DNA of 64,000 nucleotides, from assembly GCF_047553015.1 (NCBI RefSeq), contig NZ_CP180212.1, forward strand, positions 1,550,001 to 1,614,000, given 5' to 3'. Below are positions 1-9,050 of the stretch, piece by piece. The stretch is from Carnobacterium_A sp047553015. GTDB taxonomy: Bacteria > Bacillota > Bacilli > Lactobacillales > Carnobacteriaceae. The position numbers were made by a program, and so were the translations under genes. Each line of letters opens with the position of its first letter. The stretch's first letter is position 1. The notes beneath the pieces are model-generated. The model was given only the letters and a program-made list of their open reading frames with translations, searched no databases and was not told the origin of the DNA.

Positions 1-956
1 AATTGATTGGTATATTGTAAGAACGCTTGAACATTTCCTAAGGTCATCGTCCCATTCGCTACGTTAATTCCTCCAACAACAGCAACCAACACATAGCCGA
101 TATTCTTAACAAAGTTCATCAATGGCATAACGAAACCAGAAAAGAATTGAGCTTTCCAAGAAGATTGATACAATTCTTCATTTTGTTTTTCAAACAAGTC
201 GATTTCTGCATCTTCACGATTATAAATTTTAACAATCACATGACCAGCATACGTTTCTTCAACTTGGTCATTTAGTAAGCCTAATTTTTTTTGTTGTGCA
301 CCAAATAGTTTTTGCGATCTTGGTGCAATTAAGCTAATGACCAATACGCTTAATGGAACAGTCACAAAAGCAATAAGAGTCATTTGTAAGCTAATACTTA
401 GCATCATATACAATACCGCGAAAAATAAAACAAAACTATTCACGAATTGATTGAGTGTTTGCTGCAATGTGTTTGCAATATTATCCATATCATTGACGGC
501 ACGTGACATAATATCTCCGTTAGAGTGCGTATCGTAATAACTCATTGGAACTCTATTCATTTTATCTTTTAATTCTTTGCGTAAATCATATACTGTTCTT
601 TGAGCTACGCGAGTCATCGTAAATTGTTGAAAATATTGAAATACTGCCGATAAGACGTACAAGAGAGCAACAGTATATAAGACGTTTTTGATAATATCAA
701 AATCGATTGGCAATTTTTCGACAACTTGGCCGGCTTCTTTCATTTTCATACCAACCATGACACCTTTAAATATTTCAGTTGTCGCTTCACCTAAAATTTT
801 TGGTGTTCTCGTTTGTAGCACTGTACCTACAATGGCTAAGACGAATACTAAGCCGATTGCAAGCATGCGACTAGACATATAGCCGAGCAATCTTTTTAAC
901 GTCCCCCAGAAGTTTTTCGCTTTACGTACTTGACCCTTTGGTCCCGAATTTCTCAT
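1..956 (-). CDS. ABC exporter, second subunit (partial, C-terminus beyond window)
   Basis: The reading frame is open from an ATG at 956 to the left edge, about 318 codons, and holds only the N-terminal membrane domain of a type-I (multidrug/lipid family) ABC exporter. Several hydrophobic segments and the exporter coupling-helix text SYYDTHSNGDIMSRAVNDMD are visible; the ATPase domain lies outside the window. Its ATG overlaps the stop of the upstream exporter gene by one base (TAATG), so the two are translationally coupled. By family knowledge, paired half-transporters of this kind (LmrC/LmrD, BmrC/BmrD) form heterodimers that expel drugs or other amphiphiles. The substrate cannot be read from sequence. 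Confidence 0.9.
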   Translation of the reverse strand, partial: MRNSGPKGQVRKAKNFWGTLKRLLGYMSSRMLAIGLVFVLAIVGTVLQTRTPKILGEATTEIFKGVMVGMKMKEAGQVVEKLPIDFDIIKNVLYTVALLYVLSAVFQYFQQFTMTRVAQRTVYDLRKELKDKMNRVPMSYYDTHSNGDIMSRAVNDMDNIANTLQQTLNQFVNSFVLFFAVLYMMLSISLQMTLIAFVTVPLSVLVISLIAPRSQKLFGAQQKKLGLLNDQVEETYAGHVIVKIYNREDAEIDLFEKQNEELYQSSWKAQFFSGFVMPLMNFVKNIGYVLVAVVGGINVANGTMTLGNVQAFLQYTNQ

Positions 957-2677
957 TACAGTTCCTCCTCTCTCATTTGTGAGTTCATGATTTCTTGATA
1001 CGTTTCATTGGTTGCTTTCAATTCTTCGTGGGTCCCTTTTCCAACTACTTTGCCGGCTTCCATTACTAAAATTGTGTCAGCATTCATTACCGTACTAATT
1101 CTCTGTGCGATAATAACGACAACCGAATCTTTTGCTTCTTCAATCAATGCTTCTCTCAAAGTTGCATCTGTTTTAAAATCTAAAGCCGAAAAAGAATCAT
1201 CAAAAATAAGTATATCGCCTTTAGAAACTAGCGCACGAGCAATGCTTAAACGTTGTTTTTGGCCACCAGAGAAATTGCTCCCCCCTTGTTCAACATGACT
1301 ATCTAATCCACTTGATAGTTCTGAAACAAATTCTTTCGCTTGCGCTACTTCTAATGCCTGCCAGATTTCTTCATCTGTTGCATCAGGCTTTCCATATTGT
1401 ATATTTGAGCGAATTGTTCCAGTAAATAAAAGAGCTTTTTGAGGAGCATACCCCATCATACTACGCAAGTCTTTTTGAGTCGTATCGCGTATGTCTACAC
1501 CATTGATTTTAATGCTACCAGATTCAACGTCATAAAAACGTGCAATTAAGTTCGCTAGCGTAGATTTACCTGAACCAGTTCCTCCAATAACAGCTATCAT
1601 TTCACCTTTAGTCCCTTTGAAATCAATCTTTTCAAGAGCTAACTGTTCAGCTCCAGTATAACGAAAATCAACCTGTTCAAAGGCTATTGTGCCTTTGTCT
1701 GCCCTATTTACTTTAATTGGTTTTTCTGGATCTTTAACCATACTTTCTGTTGCTAATACTTTATTAATACGAGCAGCAGATACTTGTGCTCTAGGAATGA
1801 AAACGAAAATCATCGCAAGCATCATAAAGCTCATTAATATTTGAAAAGCGTAAGTCATAAAGGTAATCAGGTTACCAACTTCCATCAGACCATCACCAAT
1901 ATACTGACCACCAAACCAAATAATTGAAATATTTGTTGCACTAATAATTAACGTCATCACTGGCAATAAGAAACTCATAATTGTATTGGCTTTAATCGAT
2001 GTATTCGCAAAATCTTTATTGGCTTCATCGAAGCGTTCCGTTTCTGAATCGTTGCGGTTGAATGCTCGAATAACACGAATACCTGTCAAACCTTCACGAA
2101 AGACTAAGTTTAATCGGTCTGTTTTACTTTGCATTTTCTTGAAATAAGGAACGGCAAAATACATAATTGTTGCCATAAAAATAGCTAAAATTGGCAAAAC
2201 AAATAAAAAGATACTCGCTAGCTTGGGCTCTCTAGTATAAGCCATGATTCCTGCTCCAACTAGCATAATTGGCGCTTGTATCATCATTCTTAATGCCATC
2301 ATAACAACCATTTGAATTTGAACAACGTCATTGGTTGTTCTCGTAATAAGGGAAGACGTGCCAATCTCATCAATTGCATCATTAGAAAAGTACGAAACTT
2401 TTTTAAAGACACTGCTTCGAATGCTCTTGCCTAATAACTGTGATTGTTGCGATGCTAAATAAACATTCCCTGTTGCTGCAACAACACCCAATAATGAAAA
2501 TCCAAGCATTTTGATTCCTACTGAGACGATGTAATCAATGTCTCCCATTGCTATTCCGTTGTCTATAATATCTGCAGTTAGATTGGGCAAGTAAAGATCA
2601 CTGACTACTTGGATAATCATAAATGCGATTGCTCCCATTACTGCTAAGCCATTCATCCGTTTAGCTAATTTAATCAT
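956..2677 (-). CDS. ABC exporter, first subunit (TMD-NBD, degenerate catalytic site)
   Basis: A 573-residue half-transporter with a membrane domain at about residues 1-300 and an ATPase domain at about 335-570. The Walker A GGTGSGKST is at 365-373, the signature FSGGQ at 469-473 and the Walker B ILIFDD at 489-494. The residue after the Walker B Asp, normally the catalytic Glu, is Asp494. By family knowledge this is the mark of the degenerate-site partner of heterodimeric exporters, which fits the coupled second subunit at 956. A GGAGG site precedes the ATG. It lies 14 bases after the TetR-family gene, so it is probably in the same transcript and repressed by it. Drug or toxic-compound efflux is likely; the substrate is unknown. 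Confidence 0.93.
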   Translation of the reverse strand: MIKLAKRMNGLAVMGAIAFMIIQVVSDLYLPNLTADIIDNGIAMGDIDYIVSVGIKMLGFSLLGVVAATGNVYLASQQSQLLGKSIRSSVFKKVSYFSNDAIDEIGTSSLITRTTNDVVQIQMVVMMALRMMIQAPIMLVGAGIMAYTREPKLASIFLFVLPILAIFMATIMYFAVPYFKKMQSKTDRLNLVFREGLTGIRVIRAFNRNDSETERFDEANKDFANTSIKANTIMSFLLPVMTLIISATNISIIWFGGQYIGDGLMEVGNLITFMTYAFQILMSFMMLAMIFVFIPRAQVSAARINKVLATESMVKDPEKPIKVNRADKGTIAFEQVDFRYTGAEQLALEKIDFKGTKGEMIAVIGGTGSGKSTLANLIARFYDVESGSIKINGVDIRDTTQKDLRSMMGYAPQKALLFTGTIRSNIQYGKPDATDEEIWQALEVAQAKEFVSELSSGLDSHVEQGGSNFSGGQKQRLSIARALVSKGDILIFDDSFSALDFKTDATLREALIEEAKDSVVVIIAQRISTVMNADTILVMEAGKVVGKGTHEELKATNETYQEIMNSQMREEEL

Positions 2678-2691
2678 AATTTCATTTCCTC

Positions 2692-3321
2692 CTAATTGGA
2701 TGGGTCTTTTCTGACACCATGTTCAATCCATTTCATTTTTTTGTTAAATCTTGAAATAATTTCTTCTTCTGAACTTTTTTTATTGAATCCTTCACCTATT
2801 GTTCCAAATAAAGTAGACATCATAAATTTAATGAGAATTGGAAAATCTGCTACATCTACTAAATCTAATTTTTCTACATTAATGTATTTTTTTAATGTAT
2901 CTTTTGATTTCTTATTTGACTCGCAGTGTCTAACAGTATCTGGGGCTACTTCTGTTCCTGTTCGATAATCCATGTGTAAGAATAAATGCTTAAAAAAAGC
3001 AATTTTTTCTTTATGCATGATTAACGTAAGGACCTGTGGGAAAAAAATTCTCAACCCCTCAAATAAATCTCCATCCGCTTCTTTAAAGCTTTCTACCAAC
3101 ATGGCATGAGTATCTCTCTTAAGTAAACCCAAATAATAGTAATACAAGTCTTCTTTATTTTCAAAATACTGATAAAAGCTACCACGTGAAATTTCAGCTG
3201 TCTTTATAATATTGTTAATAGAAGCTTCATTTAAAGAAACACGCGAAAATTCTTCTGAAGCAGCAACAATTAACCTACTTTGCTTTTCTTTTGATAAATT
3301 AAAAAATGTTTTAGTCGGCAC
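2692..3321 (-). CDS. TetR/AcrR-family transcriptional regulator
   Basis: The chosen GTG start at 3321 gives about 209 residues beginning with PTKTFFNLS, typical of this subgroup, and has AAAGGA nine bases upstream. A longer frame starts at an ATG at 3378, but that ATG lies inside the promoter/operator and has no ribosome-binding site. The N-terminal helix-turn-helix is visible (ASINNIIKTAEISRGSFYQYFENKEDL region, about residues 32-54); the C-terminal ligand domain is variable. The gene is first in an operon with the heterodimeric ABC exporter. An inverted repeat overlaps its start of transcription, so it probably represses itself and the exporter until an inducer binds. The inducer is unknown. 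Confidence 0.9.
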   Translation of the reverse strand: MPTKTFFNLSKEKQSRLIVAASEEFSRVSLNEASINNIIKTAEISRGSFYQYFENKEDLYYYYLGLLKRDTHAMLVESFKEADGDLFEGLRIFFPQVLTLIMHKEKIAFFKHLFLHMDYRTGTEVAPDTVRHCESNKKSKDTLKKYINVEKLDLVDVADFPILIKFMMSTLFGTIGEGFNKKSSEEEIISRFNKKMKWIEHGVRKDPSN

Positions 3322-3348
3322 TCTTTTCAGTCCTTTCCGTTTTAAAAG

Positions 3349-3377
3349 TGACAAGTCGTCACTATGACGCCTTGTCA
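3349..3377. promoter_or_regulatory. Inverted-repeat operator, probable TetR-family binding site
   Basis: The half-sites TGACAAGTCGTCA (3349-3361) and TGACGCCTTGTCA (3365-3377) are reverse complements at 12 of 13 positions with a 3-base spacer. The repeat directly abuts the -10 box of the minus-strand promoter, so a bound dimer would cover the transcription start. Placement and symmetry support autorepression; the binding protein is inferred from adjacency. Confidence 0.75.
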
Positions 3378-3405
3378 TTATAAGGCATCAAAAATAGAAT
3401 ATCAA
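3377..3405 (-). promoter_or_regulatory. Sigma-A-type promoter of the TetR-ABC exporter operon
   Basis: Reading the minus strand, TTGATA (3405-3400) is followed by a 17-base spacer and TATAAT (3382-3377). Both hexamers and the spacing are near consensus. Confidence 0.8.
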
Positions 3406-3411
3406 GTATCT

Positions 3412-3925
3412 TTGCTCGCATCTTTAAATGAATTCGTTTTCTGAAAAAAGTGTCAATCTGTTGCAACTTTTTATTGCTGCTAACAAGCTTTTTAGATATC
3501 TGATTTTTTTAAAAGAAGGCCGTAACAGATGCTTCTAGTGAACCTTTAAAAAACGCATCCTGCTCATATGATTGAAAACACTGCCTTATACGATATAGCT
3601 GTTTCTGAAATGGATCAGGACTTGCTTAACGCTTAAAAATCACTTGGAAAAGAGAGCCTTTTAGGCGACTTATCTGGTGAGGCATAAGAGAGAGCAGTCT
3701 TATTTAATGGATATATGAAAAAATTACTCATAAAGTTGTTATAGCTCGCCCTATTAGGAATGCAATGGCATCCTTCTTCTGGTTTGGAAGTTTGAATCGA
3801 CATTCCTAACGCTAGTAATAAAACGTTTAATTATACAAAGATAAGTCGAGCAATTGGATTCGTTTCTAATAAAATCTGCTTTTAAAATGATGGCTAATAC
3901 ACTCTAAAAAGCCAGCCCTTTAGAA
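3412..3925. other. Gene-free stretch, possible degenerate coding remnant
   Basis: About 0.5 kb without an intact gene. On the plus strand a coding-looking frame starts near 3568 (MIENTALYDIAVSEMDQDLL) and continues past several in-frame stops (KSLGKESLLGDLSGEA). Another frame near 3735 reads VVIARPIRNAMASFFW before stopping. This could be a decayed gene broken by stops and frameshifts, but I do not recognise the family and it may be chance. No promoter, RNA gene or repeat was seen apart from the terminator at 3931. Confidence 0.3.
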
Positions 3926-3930
3926 AAAAT

Positions 3931-3990
3931 AGCATAAAAAATAAGAAAAAGAATTGAGAGTATCTCAAATCTTTTTCTTATTTTTATGCT
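3931..3990. terminator. Bidirectional hairpin terminator
   Basis: AGCATAAAAAATAAGAAAAA pairs with the complementary arm ending at 3990, with an inner TGAGA/TCTCA stem. The A- and T-rich arms allow termination on either strand. It overlaps the stop codon of the minus-strand AI-2E-family gene. Confidence 0.7.
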
Positions 3991-5194
3991 ACTTAGTTTT
4001 TTTCTTTTTCCTACTCACTATATTCGGCTCATAAGCTGGATTAAAGTCGCCTTCATACAATCCAGAAATATTTTTATACCAAGAAAAAACCGTTTCAACA
4101 ATAACTTTTAATACTGCATACCCAGGAATTCCTAAGATAACACCAGGTACCCCAAAAAGTTTGCCTGATGTCAATAAAACAATGATAATTGTTATTGGAT
4201 GAATATCTAAATTGCTTCCTAGAATTTGAGGTTGAATCACTCTTCCTTCAATCATCTGCTCAATTCCAAAAACAATTAAAACTTTTATCAACATCGCTGG
4301 TGAAGTGACAAAAGCAATTATAAGAACAGGTACCATCGCTATAAATGAACCTAAATAAGGAATTAAATTCAAAAACCCTGCCATCACACCTAAGGTTACT
4401 GCATATTCCAATCCAACAATCGCAAACCCAATCCAGAACATAATTGCGACGAAAAAAGCAACAAGAAGTTGACCACGAATATATTGGCTAATTTGATTAT
4501 TGATTTCTCCTAGTAATTTATAAGTAGATAGTCTCAATTTTGTTGGGACAATTTTCATAAAATAATAAGGCAATTTTTTTCCATCTTTCAAGAGGTAAAA
4601 TAATATAAATGGCATCGTAATCAAAGCAACAAAAACATTAGTGACTGCTCCAACAACATTTCCTATTCCAGAAACAGTTGTATTCACTAAATTAGATGCT
4701 TCCTTAGATATAGAAGACATAATATTTTCTGTGATTTCATTTAATTGTTGCTGAAATTGAGAAAAAATATCGCTTCTTAAAAGACTATCAACTTGGGAAA
4801 CCAAGCTATCCCAGTAATTAGGCCAATTCTTTATTAAACTCATTGTTTGTTCCCTAATAATCGGAATCAACGTTGTTGCTCCCCAAACAATAAGCGCGCT
4901 AATAATAACAAAAATGAGAAAAATTCCTGCCATACGAGGAAACTGTTTGGTTTCCAACCAATCAATAATAGGATTTACTAAGTAGTAGATGATTCCAGCC
5001 ATTAAGATGGGTAAACCTACTACACTAGTAAAATCTTTTAACGGATTGAAAATATAAGATATTTTTGAAAAAGCTAGTATGTTTAATAAGACTAATAAAG
5101 AAATTAGTAAAATAGAGACAACTTTATTGTTTAAAATCCATTTCCAAAACCAAGTAGCAGCATGCTTAACTGTAGCTGACTCCTCTTGTTTCAT
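3989..5194 (-). CDS. AI-2E family (UPF0118/DUF20) transporter
   Basis: About 401 residues from the ATG at 5194, which has AAAGAGGTG seven bases upstream; an ATG at 5212 would place that ribosome-binding site inside the gene. The layout is two N-terminal membrane helices, a central soluble stretch (about residues 85-185), then a block of hydrophobic helices containing the family text LGVMAGFLNLIPYLGSF and GVPGVILGIPGYAV. It ends in a basic tail (RKKKKTK). Members include autoinducer-2 exporters and sodium/proton antiporters, so the family name does not fix the substrate. It follows the EIIA-like gene at 5236 closely on the same strand. Confidence 0.88.
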   Translation of the reverse strand: MKQEESATVKHAATWFWKWILNNKVVSILLISLLVLLNILAFSKISYIFNPLKDFTSVVGLPILMAGIIYYLVNPIIDWLETKQFPRMAGIFLIFVIISALIVWGATTLIPIIREQTMSLIKNWPNYWDSLVSQVDSLLRSDIFSQFQQQLNEITENIMSSISKEASNLVNTTVSGIGNVVGAVTNVFVALITMPFILFYLLKDGKKLPYYFMKIVPTKLRLSTYKLLGEINNQISQYIRGQLLVAFFVAIMFWIGFAIVGLEYAVTLGVMAGFLNLIPYLGSFIAMVPVLIIAFVTSPAMLIKVLIVFGIEQMIEGRVIQPQILGSNLDIHPITIIIVLLTSGKLFGVPGVILGIPGYAVLKVIVETVFSWYKNISGLYEGDFNPAYEPNIVSRKKKKTK

Positions 5195-5235
5195 CCGTTT
5201 CACCTCTTTCATTGACTGTAACTAGGTTAGTTTAG

Positions 5236-5595
5236 TCATTTTGCGTAATGAATCATTGAGCCAACTTTAATTTTTGGTACTTTAAAAGGCTTCAAATAAA
5301 GCCCACTAGCTAATCTATCTTCGCTAGGTACTTCTGAAAAATGTAATGTTACATGGCCTATCGTATTTAAATGTTCATTAGCTAGGCTTCCTACTTCTAA
5401 GATAGTGTATTCTTGATCATCAAAAAATACAGATTTTCCTGGCATTAATTTTACTTTCTCCTGTCCTTCTTTAAAGGATTGGATAATGGAAACAGAACGC
5501 AAGTCCTTTGTTGCTTGTTCTCCGAATAATATAATAATTGGATCTTTTTTAGAAATAGCTTGTTCCCCAATAGATGTAACCGTTCCAACTAACAT
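5236..5595 (-). CDS. Glucitol/sorbitol PTS EIIA-like orphan protein
   Basis: About 119 residues from the ATG at 5595 (AAAGGA nine bases upstream; an ATG at 5604 sits immediately after that site). The C-terminal half matches the GutA/SrlB family: LMPGKSVFFDDQEYTILEVG and LNTIGHVTLHFSEVP correspond to the PGS...VG and ELGHVTLRF blocks. In classical members the phosphorylated His lies in a FIHxHG segment. Here the equivalent stretch reads SIIQSFKEG with no His, so phosphotransfer looks lost. No EIIB or EIIC gene and no sorbitol dehydrogenase are nearby. It may be a regulatory or structural derivative. The family call is fairly secure; the function is unknown. Confidence 0.72.
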   Translation of the reverse strand: MLVGTVTSIGEQAISKKDPIIILFGEQATKDLRSVSIIQSFKEGQEKVKLMPGKSVFFDDQEYTILEVGSLANEHLNTIGHVTLHFSEVPSEDRLASGLYLKPFKVPKIKVGSMIHYAK

Positions 5596-5760
5596 TTTGT
5601 TCATTCCTTTCTTTAATCAAACGTTCTCTTACTGCCCTTATATTTTAGCATATCCTTTATTATAATGGTAAAGAAAACCCTATTTCGCGTTCGTTGCTTA
5701 GCAATCACCCTCTTTTTAGACTTATTTACCAAAAAGTCCGTATTATTTAATGAAAATCGT

Positions 5761-5789
5761 TTGCCTACCTATGAGCAGACTGTTATGAT
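5761..5789 (+). promoter_or_regulatory. Sigma-A-type promoter
   Basis: TTGCCT (5761-5766), a 17-base spacer and TATGAT (5784-5789), about 50 bases upstream of the glycerophosphotransferase gene. Confidence 0.65.
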
Positions 5790-5837
5790 AAAGTGAGTGA
5801 AAAAGTATTCATCACGCGATAATGGAGGTAAAATTTT

Positions 5838-7973
5838 ATGTCATCCAATAATGATATCCAGATCAAAGAAGAAGCCGATCAAGATTTCCAAAAAATTCAG
5901 ACTCATCCTTCTTTTACTATTCAAAAAATTGAAGATGTGATTACAACGACCGTAATCCTTTCAAAATACCAATCAGCCAAGTTAGATGAATTTTATATCC
6001 TGCATAGAGAGACAGGTAAACGTTACCCCTTTTTGGCTAAAAAAATAAATAGCTCTACATACCAGTTCACGTTAAGTATCCGTGAGTTTATTCGTCAGCA
6101 CACTGGTGAAAATCCAAAAGCACATTTCGAATTTTATTTTGGTTTATATTATTTAGAACATTCTAAATGGATTAAAAAAGACGAACCCCTCTCATTAGAT
6201 AAATTTGATCACTTTAATTCTATTGGTTTATCCCAATTTAAAGATCAGGGAAATGATATTTTCCCTTATTTTAGCCGTAAAACAAAAGGCTTCTGCTTCA
6301 CTGTAAATGTTCCAGTCCGAAGTATTCGTTATATTCACTCTAGTAAAATCAAAAAAATTGAGTCTAAAAAGAAGAATACACTTGTTATTGAAGGCGAAAT
6401 AGTGTCTAAAGCTATTGCTATTAATCGTATTGATGCTGTCATGGTTGGACGCCGATCTGGTTACAAACTTGTTTTACATTCAAATCATCATTCAAAGGAC
6501 TTAAAACAAGTCAATCACCTTTACCAGTATGACTATACAATCTCAGTTGATTTAACTTCACTTGCTACAGAATTATTTATTCGTGGCAATGGTGATGAAG
6601 ACTTCGACTTTTATTTTGAAGTCTACTTAAACGGTTTATTTGAACCTACTGTTATCAGAGTTTCTGGTACACAGGATTTAGAATCACGTAAAATATTTAA
6701 AAATCGAGATATCGCTTATGGAAAATCTGTTTATGTTTTTTCACCAAATTTTACTGAACAATACGATGGACTTTCATTAGCCGCAACAAAGTATCAAAAA
6801 GAGATTTATGAGTATTATAAGGAAGTTAGAGGGGTTTCTCGCTTTATTAAACCTTTTATTAAAGAAGAGGGCTATTGGATTATCGGTGAAAAGCCTCTTG
6901 AAGCACGCAGTTGTGGTTGGCTATTCTTTTGTTATTTACGTGAAAATCATCCTGAAATAAATGCTTTTTATGTGTTAGATAAACATTCTGTTGACTATGA
7001 AAAAGCTATTTCATTTGATAGTGAAAGAATTCTATTGTTCAAATCAAAAAAATATATTCAGTTTTTAATAAAGGCTCAAGTTATTTTAACAAGTCAAGCT
7101 CCTTATCATATCTACCCAACTCGTAACCCTCTATGGCTAGATGTTTTTGGGGCAAAAAGAGTTTTATTACAAAACAATATTATTGGCCTACAACCCTTAA
7201 AACAAACATATGGTTTCTTAACTAAATTTTTCAAAACAGATTTATTCATTGTTAGTTCTAAACATGAAAGAAGATATGTGGTTGATACTTTAGGTTATCC
7301 TGAAGAACAAGTAGTCCTAACTGGATTGCCTCGCTTTGATAAATTATTGGCTTCACCATCTGCTACTAACCCGACTAAACAACTGCTATTCTGCCCAGCA
7401 GACCAAGAAGCTGGATTAGACTATCAAACAGAATCTATTCTACGAACAGTAGAAAAATTTACAGCTGTTATCCAGCACAAAGAATTTAAACCTTTTCTTG
7501 CCGCTTATGATCTATCTGCCACAGTTGCTTTACCTCACGCAATGGCTGGTTATTTAGAACACTTTATTTCATTAGGCTGTACAGTAGTTTTACAAGAACA
7601 AGCAGATATGCTTACTTTACTGAATACAAGCAGTGTCTTCATTACAGATTACCACCCTCTTGCTTTTGATTTTAGTTTTTTAACTAAACCTGTTTGTTTT
7701 TTCCAACCAGATGTTCAAGGTCCAGATAAAGATAAAATAGACTCTGTTACAGAGCTGTATTCTAATGAGTTACCTGGAGAAGTTACTTGTAATGAAGAAA
7801 ATCTGATCTATTTGCTTGATCAAATTGGTAAAAATAACTTCAAGATGAGTACTAAAAACCAGAAAAAAGCAGATGCTCTACTTGAATATAGAGATACTCA
7901 TTCGAATCAGCGGATTTATGAAGCTGTTAGTCAGTTAGTAGCAAAAAAAACAACCACTAATAAAAAAGTATAG
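5838..7973 (+). CDS. CDP-glycerol glycerophosphotransferase family protein (teichoic acid synthesis)
   Basis: 711 residues with a good site (GGAGG) before the ATG. The C-terminal part, from about residue 310, is a Glyphos_transf domain: LTSQAPYHI, SSKHERRYVVDTLGYPEEQV followed by LTGLPRFDKLL, and late FITDYHPLAFDF, which corresponds to the family's TDYSS-type motif. The first 300 residues resemble the N-terminal extension of some Tag/Tar enzymes. Known members transfer glycerol-phosphate or ribitol-phosphate from CDP-alditols to build wall teichoic acid at the cytoplasmic membrane face. It stands apart from any visible tag/tar cluster, so primer, polymerase or modifying activity cannot be decided. 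The lactonase gene follows after 12 bases. Confidence 0.85.
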   Translation: MSSNNDIQIKEEADQDFQKIQTHPSFTIQKIEDVITTTVILSKYQSAKLDEFYILHRETGKRYPFLAKKINSSTYQFTLSIREFIRQHTGENPKAHFEFYFGLYYLEHSKWIKKDEPLSLDKFDHFNSIGLSQFKDQGNDIFPYFSRKTKGFCFTVNVPVRSIRYIHSSKIKKIESKKKNTLVIEGEIVSKAIAINRIDAVMVGRRSGYKLVLHSNHHSKDLKQVNHLYQYDYTISVDLTSLATELFIRGNGDEDFDFYFEVYLNGLFEPTVIRVSGTQDLESRKIFKNRDIAYGKSVYVFSPNFTEQYDGLSLAATKYQKEIYEYYKEVRGVSRFIKPFIKEEGYWIIGEKPLEARSCGWLFFCYLRENHPEINAFYVLDKHSVDYEKAISFDSERILLFKSKKYIQFLIKAQVILTSQAPYHIYPTRNPLWLDVFGAKRVLLQNNIIGLQPLKQTYGFLTKFFKTDLFIVSSKHERRYVVDTLGYPEEQVVLTGLPRFDKLLASPSATNPTKQLLFCPADQEAGLDYQTESILRTVEKFTAVIQHKEFKPFLAAYDLSATVALPHAMAGYLEHFISLGCTVVLQEQADMLTLLNTSSVFITDYHPLAFDFSFLTKPVCFFQPDVQGPDKDKIDSVTELYSNELPGEVTCNEENLIYLLDQIGKNNFKMSTKNQKKADALLEYRDTHSNQRIYEAVSQLVAKKTTTNKKV

Positions 7974-7985
7974 GAGGAACTAGTC

Positions 7986-9026
7986 GTGAATGAAACAATT
8001 TATTTAGGTACCTATACTAAAAGAGAAAGTAAAGGCATTTATACGATTCAATTGGACACAGTAAATAAAAAATTAACTCATTCTTCTTTCCTAGTTCAAG
8101 CAGATAATCCAACTTACCTAACTTTATCTCACGATAAAACTAGATTGTATGCTATTTCAAAAGAAAATGAAGAAGGAGCACTCGTCGCTTTTAAAAGAGA
8201 CGAGTCGAATGAACTCATTCCATCTGGTCTAGTTTCTGCACCAGGGGCTCCTCCTTGTTATGTAAGCTATGATGAGGTCCGCTCTTTTATTTATACAGCT
8301 AATTACCATAAAGGAGAAGTTTCTGTTTTAAAAACCAATAAAGAAGGTCAATTAACTTTATTAGATACAGTCAAACATAGTGGATCAAGCATTCATGAAA
8401 ACCAACAGGTTCCACATGCCCATTACTTTGATTTGTCTCCAGATGGACGTTACGTCATCGCCTGTGATCTTGGGACAGACGCTGTTTATACTTACGCTGT
8501 CAGTGATAATGGGAAATTATCTGAAGTTAGTCGTCTAAATGTTGCTCCTGGTACAGGTCCTCGACATTTAGTTTTCCATCCAAACCAAGAAACAGCTTAT
8601 TTGTTTGGGGAATTAAGCAGTGACGTGCTAACATTACGCTACAATCTGAGTACTGGAGCATTTACAGTTGCCCAAACTATCCCTACTATCCCTGCTGGGT
8701 ATACTGAATTTAACGGTGGTGCAGCTATTCGTATGTCACAAGATGGAAAATTTGTCTATGCGTCAAATCGTGGGCACGATTCTATTGCTGTTTTTAGCGT
8801 CTCACCAGAAAATAACTTATTGAGTTTAGTTGAAATTATTCCTTCCGAAGGAAAAATTCCGCGTGATTTTGATATCGATCCTACCGGACAATTTATTGTT
8901 GTCGCTCATCAAGACTCAGATAACTTAACCTTATTCGAGCGAAATAAAGAAACTGGAAAATTGTCTTTGCTTCAAAAAAACGTTTATGTTCCTGAATGCG
9001 TTTGTGTCCTTTTTGACTCACTCTAA
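7986..9026 (+). CDS. pgl: 6-phosphogluconolactonase, beta-propeller (YbhE/Pgl) type
   Basis: 346 residues starting at GTG, with AGGAGG eight bases upstream. The repeated blade motif is clear: YLGTYTKRESKGIY at the N-terminus, then VPHAHYFDLSPDGRYV, GTGPRHLVFHP, FVYASNRGHDSIAVF and IPRDFDIDPTGQFIVVAHQ. The length and the RHLVFHP and ASNRG blocks are characteristic of the lactonase family PF10282. By family knowledge it hydrolyses 6-phosphogluconolactone in the oxidative pentose phosphate pathway in the cytosol. It is probably co-transcribed with the upstream glycerophosphotransferase, a pairing with no obvious metabolic link. Confidence 0.85.
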   Translation: MNETIYLGTYTKRESKGIYTIQLDTVNKKLTHSSFLVQADNPTYLTLSHDKTRLYAISKENEEGALVAFKRDESNELIPSGLVSAPGAPPCYVSYDEVRSFIYTANYHKGEVSVLKTNKEGQLTLLDTVKHSGSSIHENQQVPHAHYFDLSPDGRYVIACDLGTDAVYTYAVSDNGKLSEVSRLNVAPGTGPRHLVFHPNQETAYLFGELSSDVLTLRYNLSTGAFTVAQTIPTIPAGYTEFNGGAAIRMSQDGKFVYASNRGHDSIAVFSVSPENNLLSLVEIIPSEGKIPRDFDIDPTGQFIVVAHQDSDNLTLFERNKETGKLSLLQKNVYVPECVCVLFDSL

Positions 9027-9050
9027 GCACTTAACTTATTTATTTCTACT

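Noticed and set aside
3322..3378. Longer N-terminus for the TetR-family protein
   Set aside because: The extra codons coincide with the operator and promoter; the GTG at 3321 has a ribosome-binding site and gives a normal family N-terminus.
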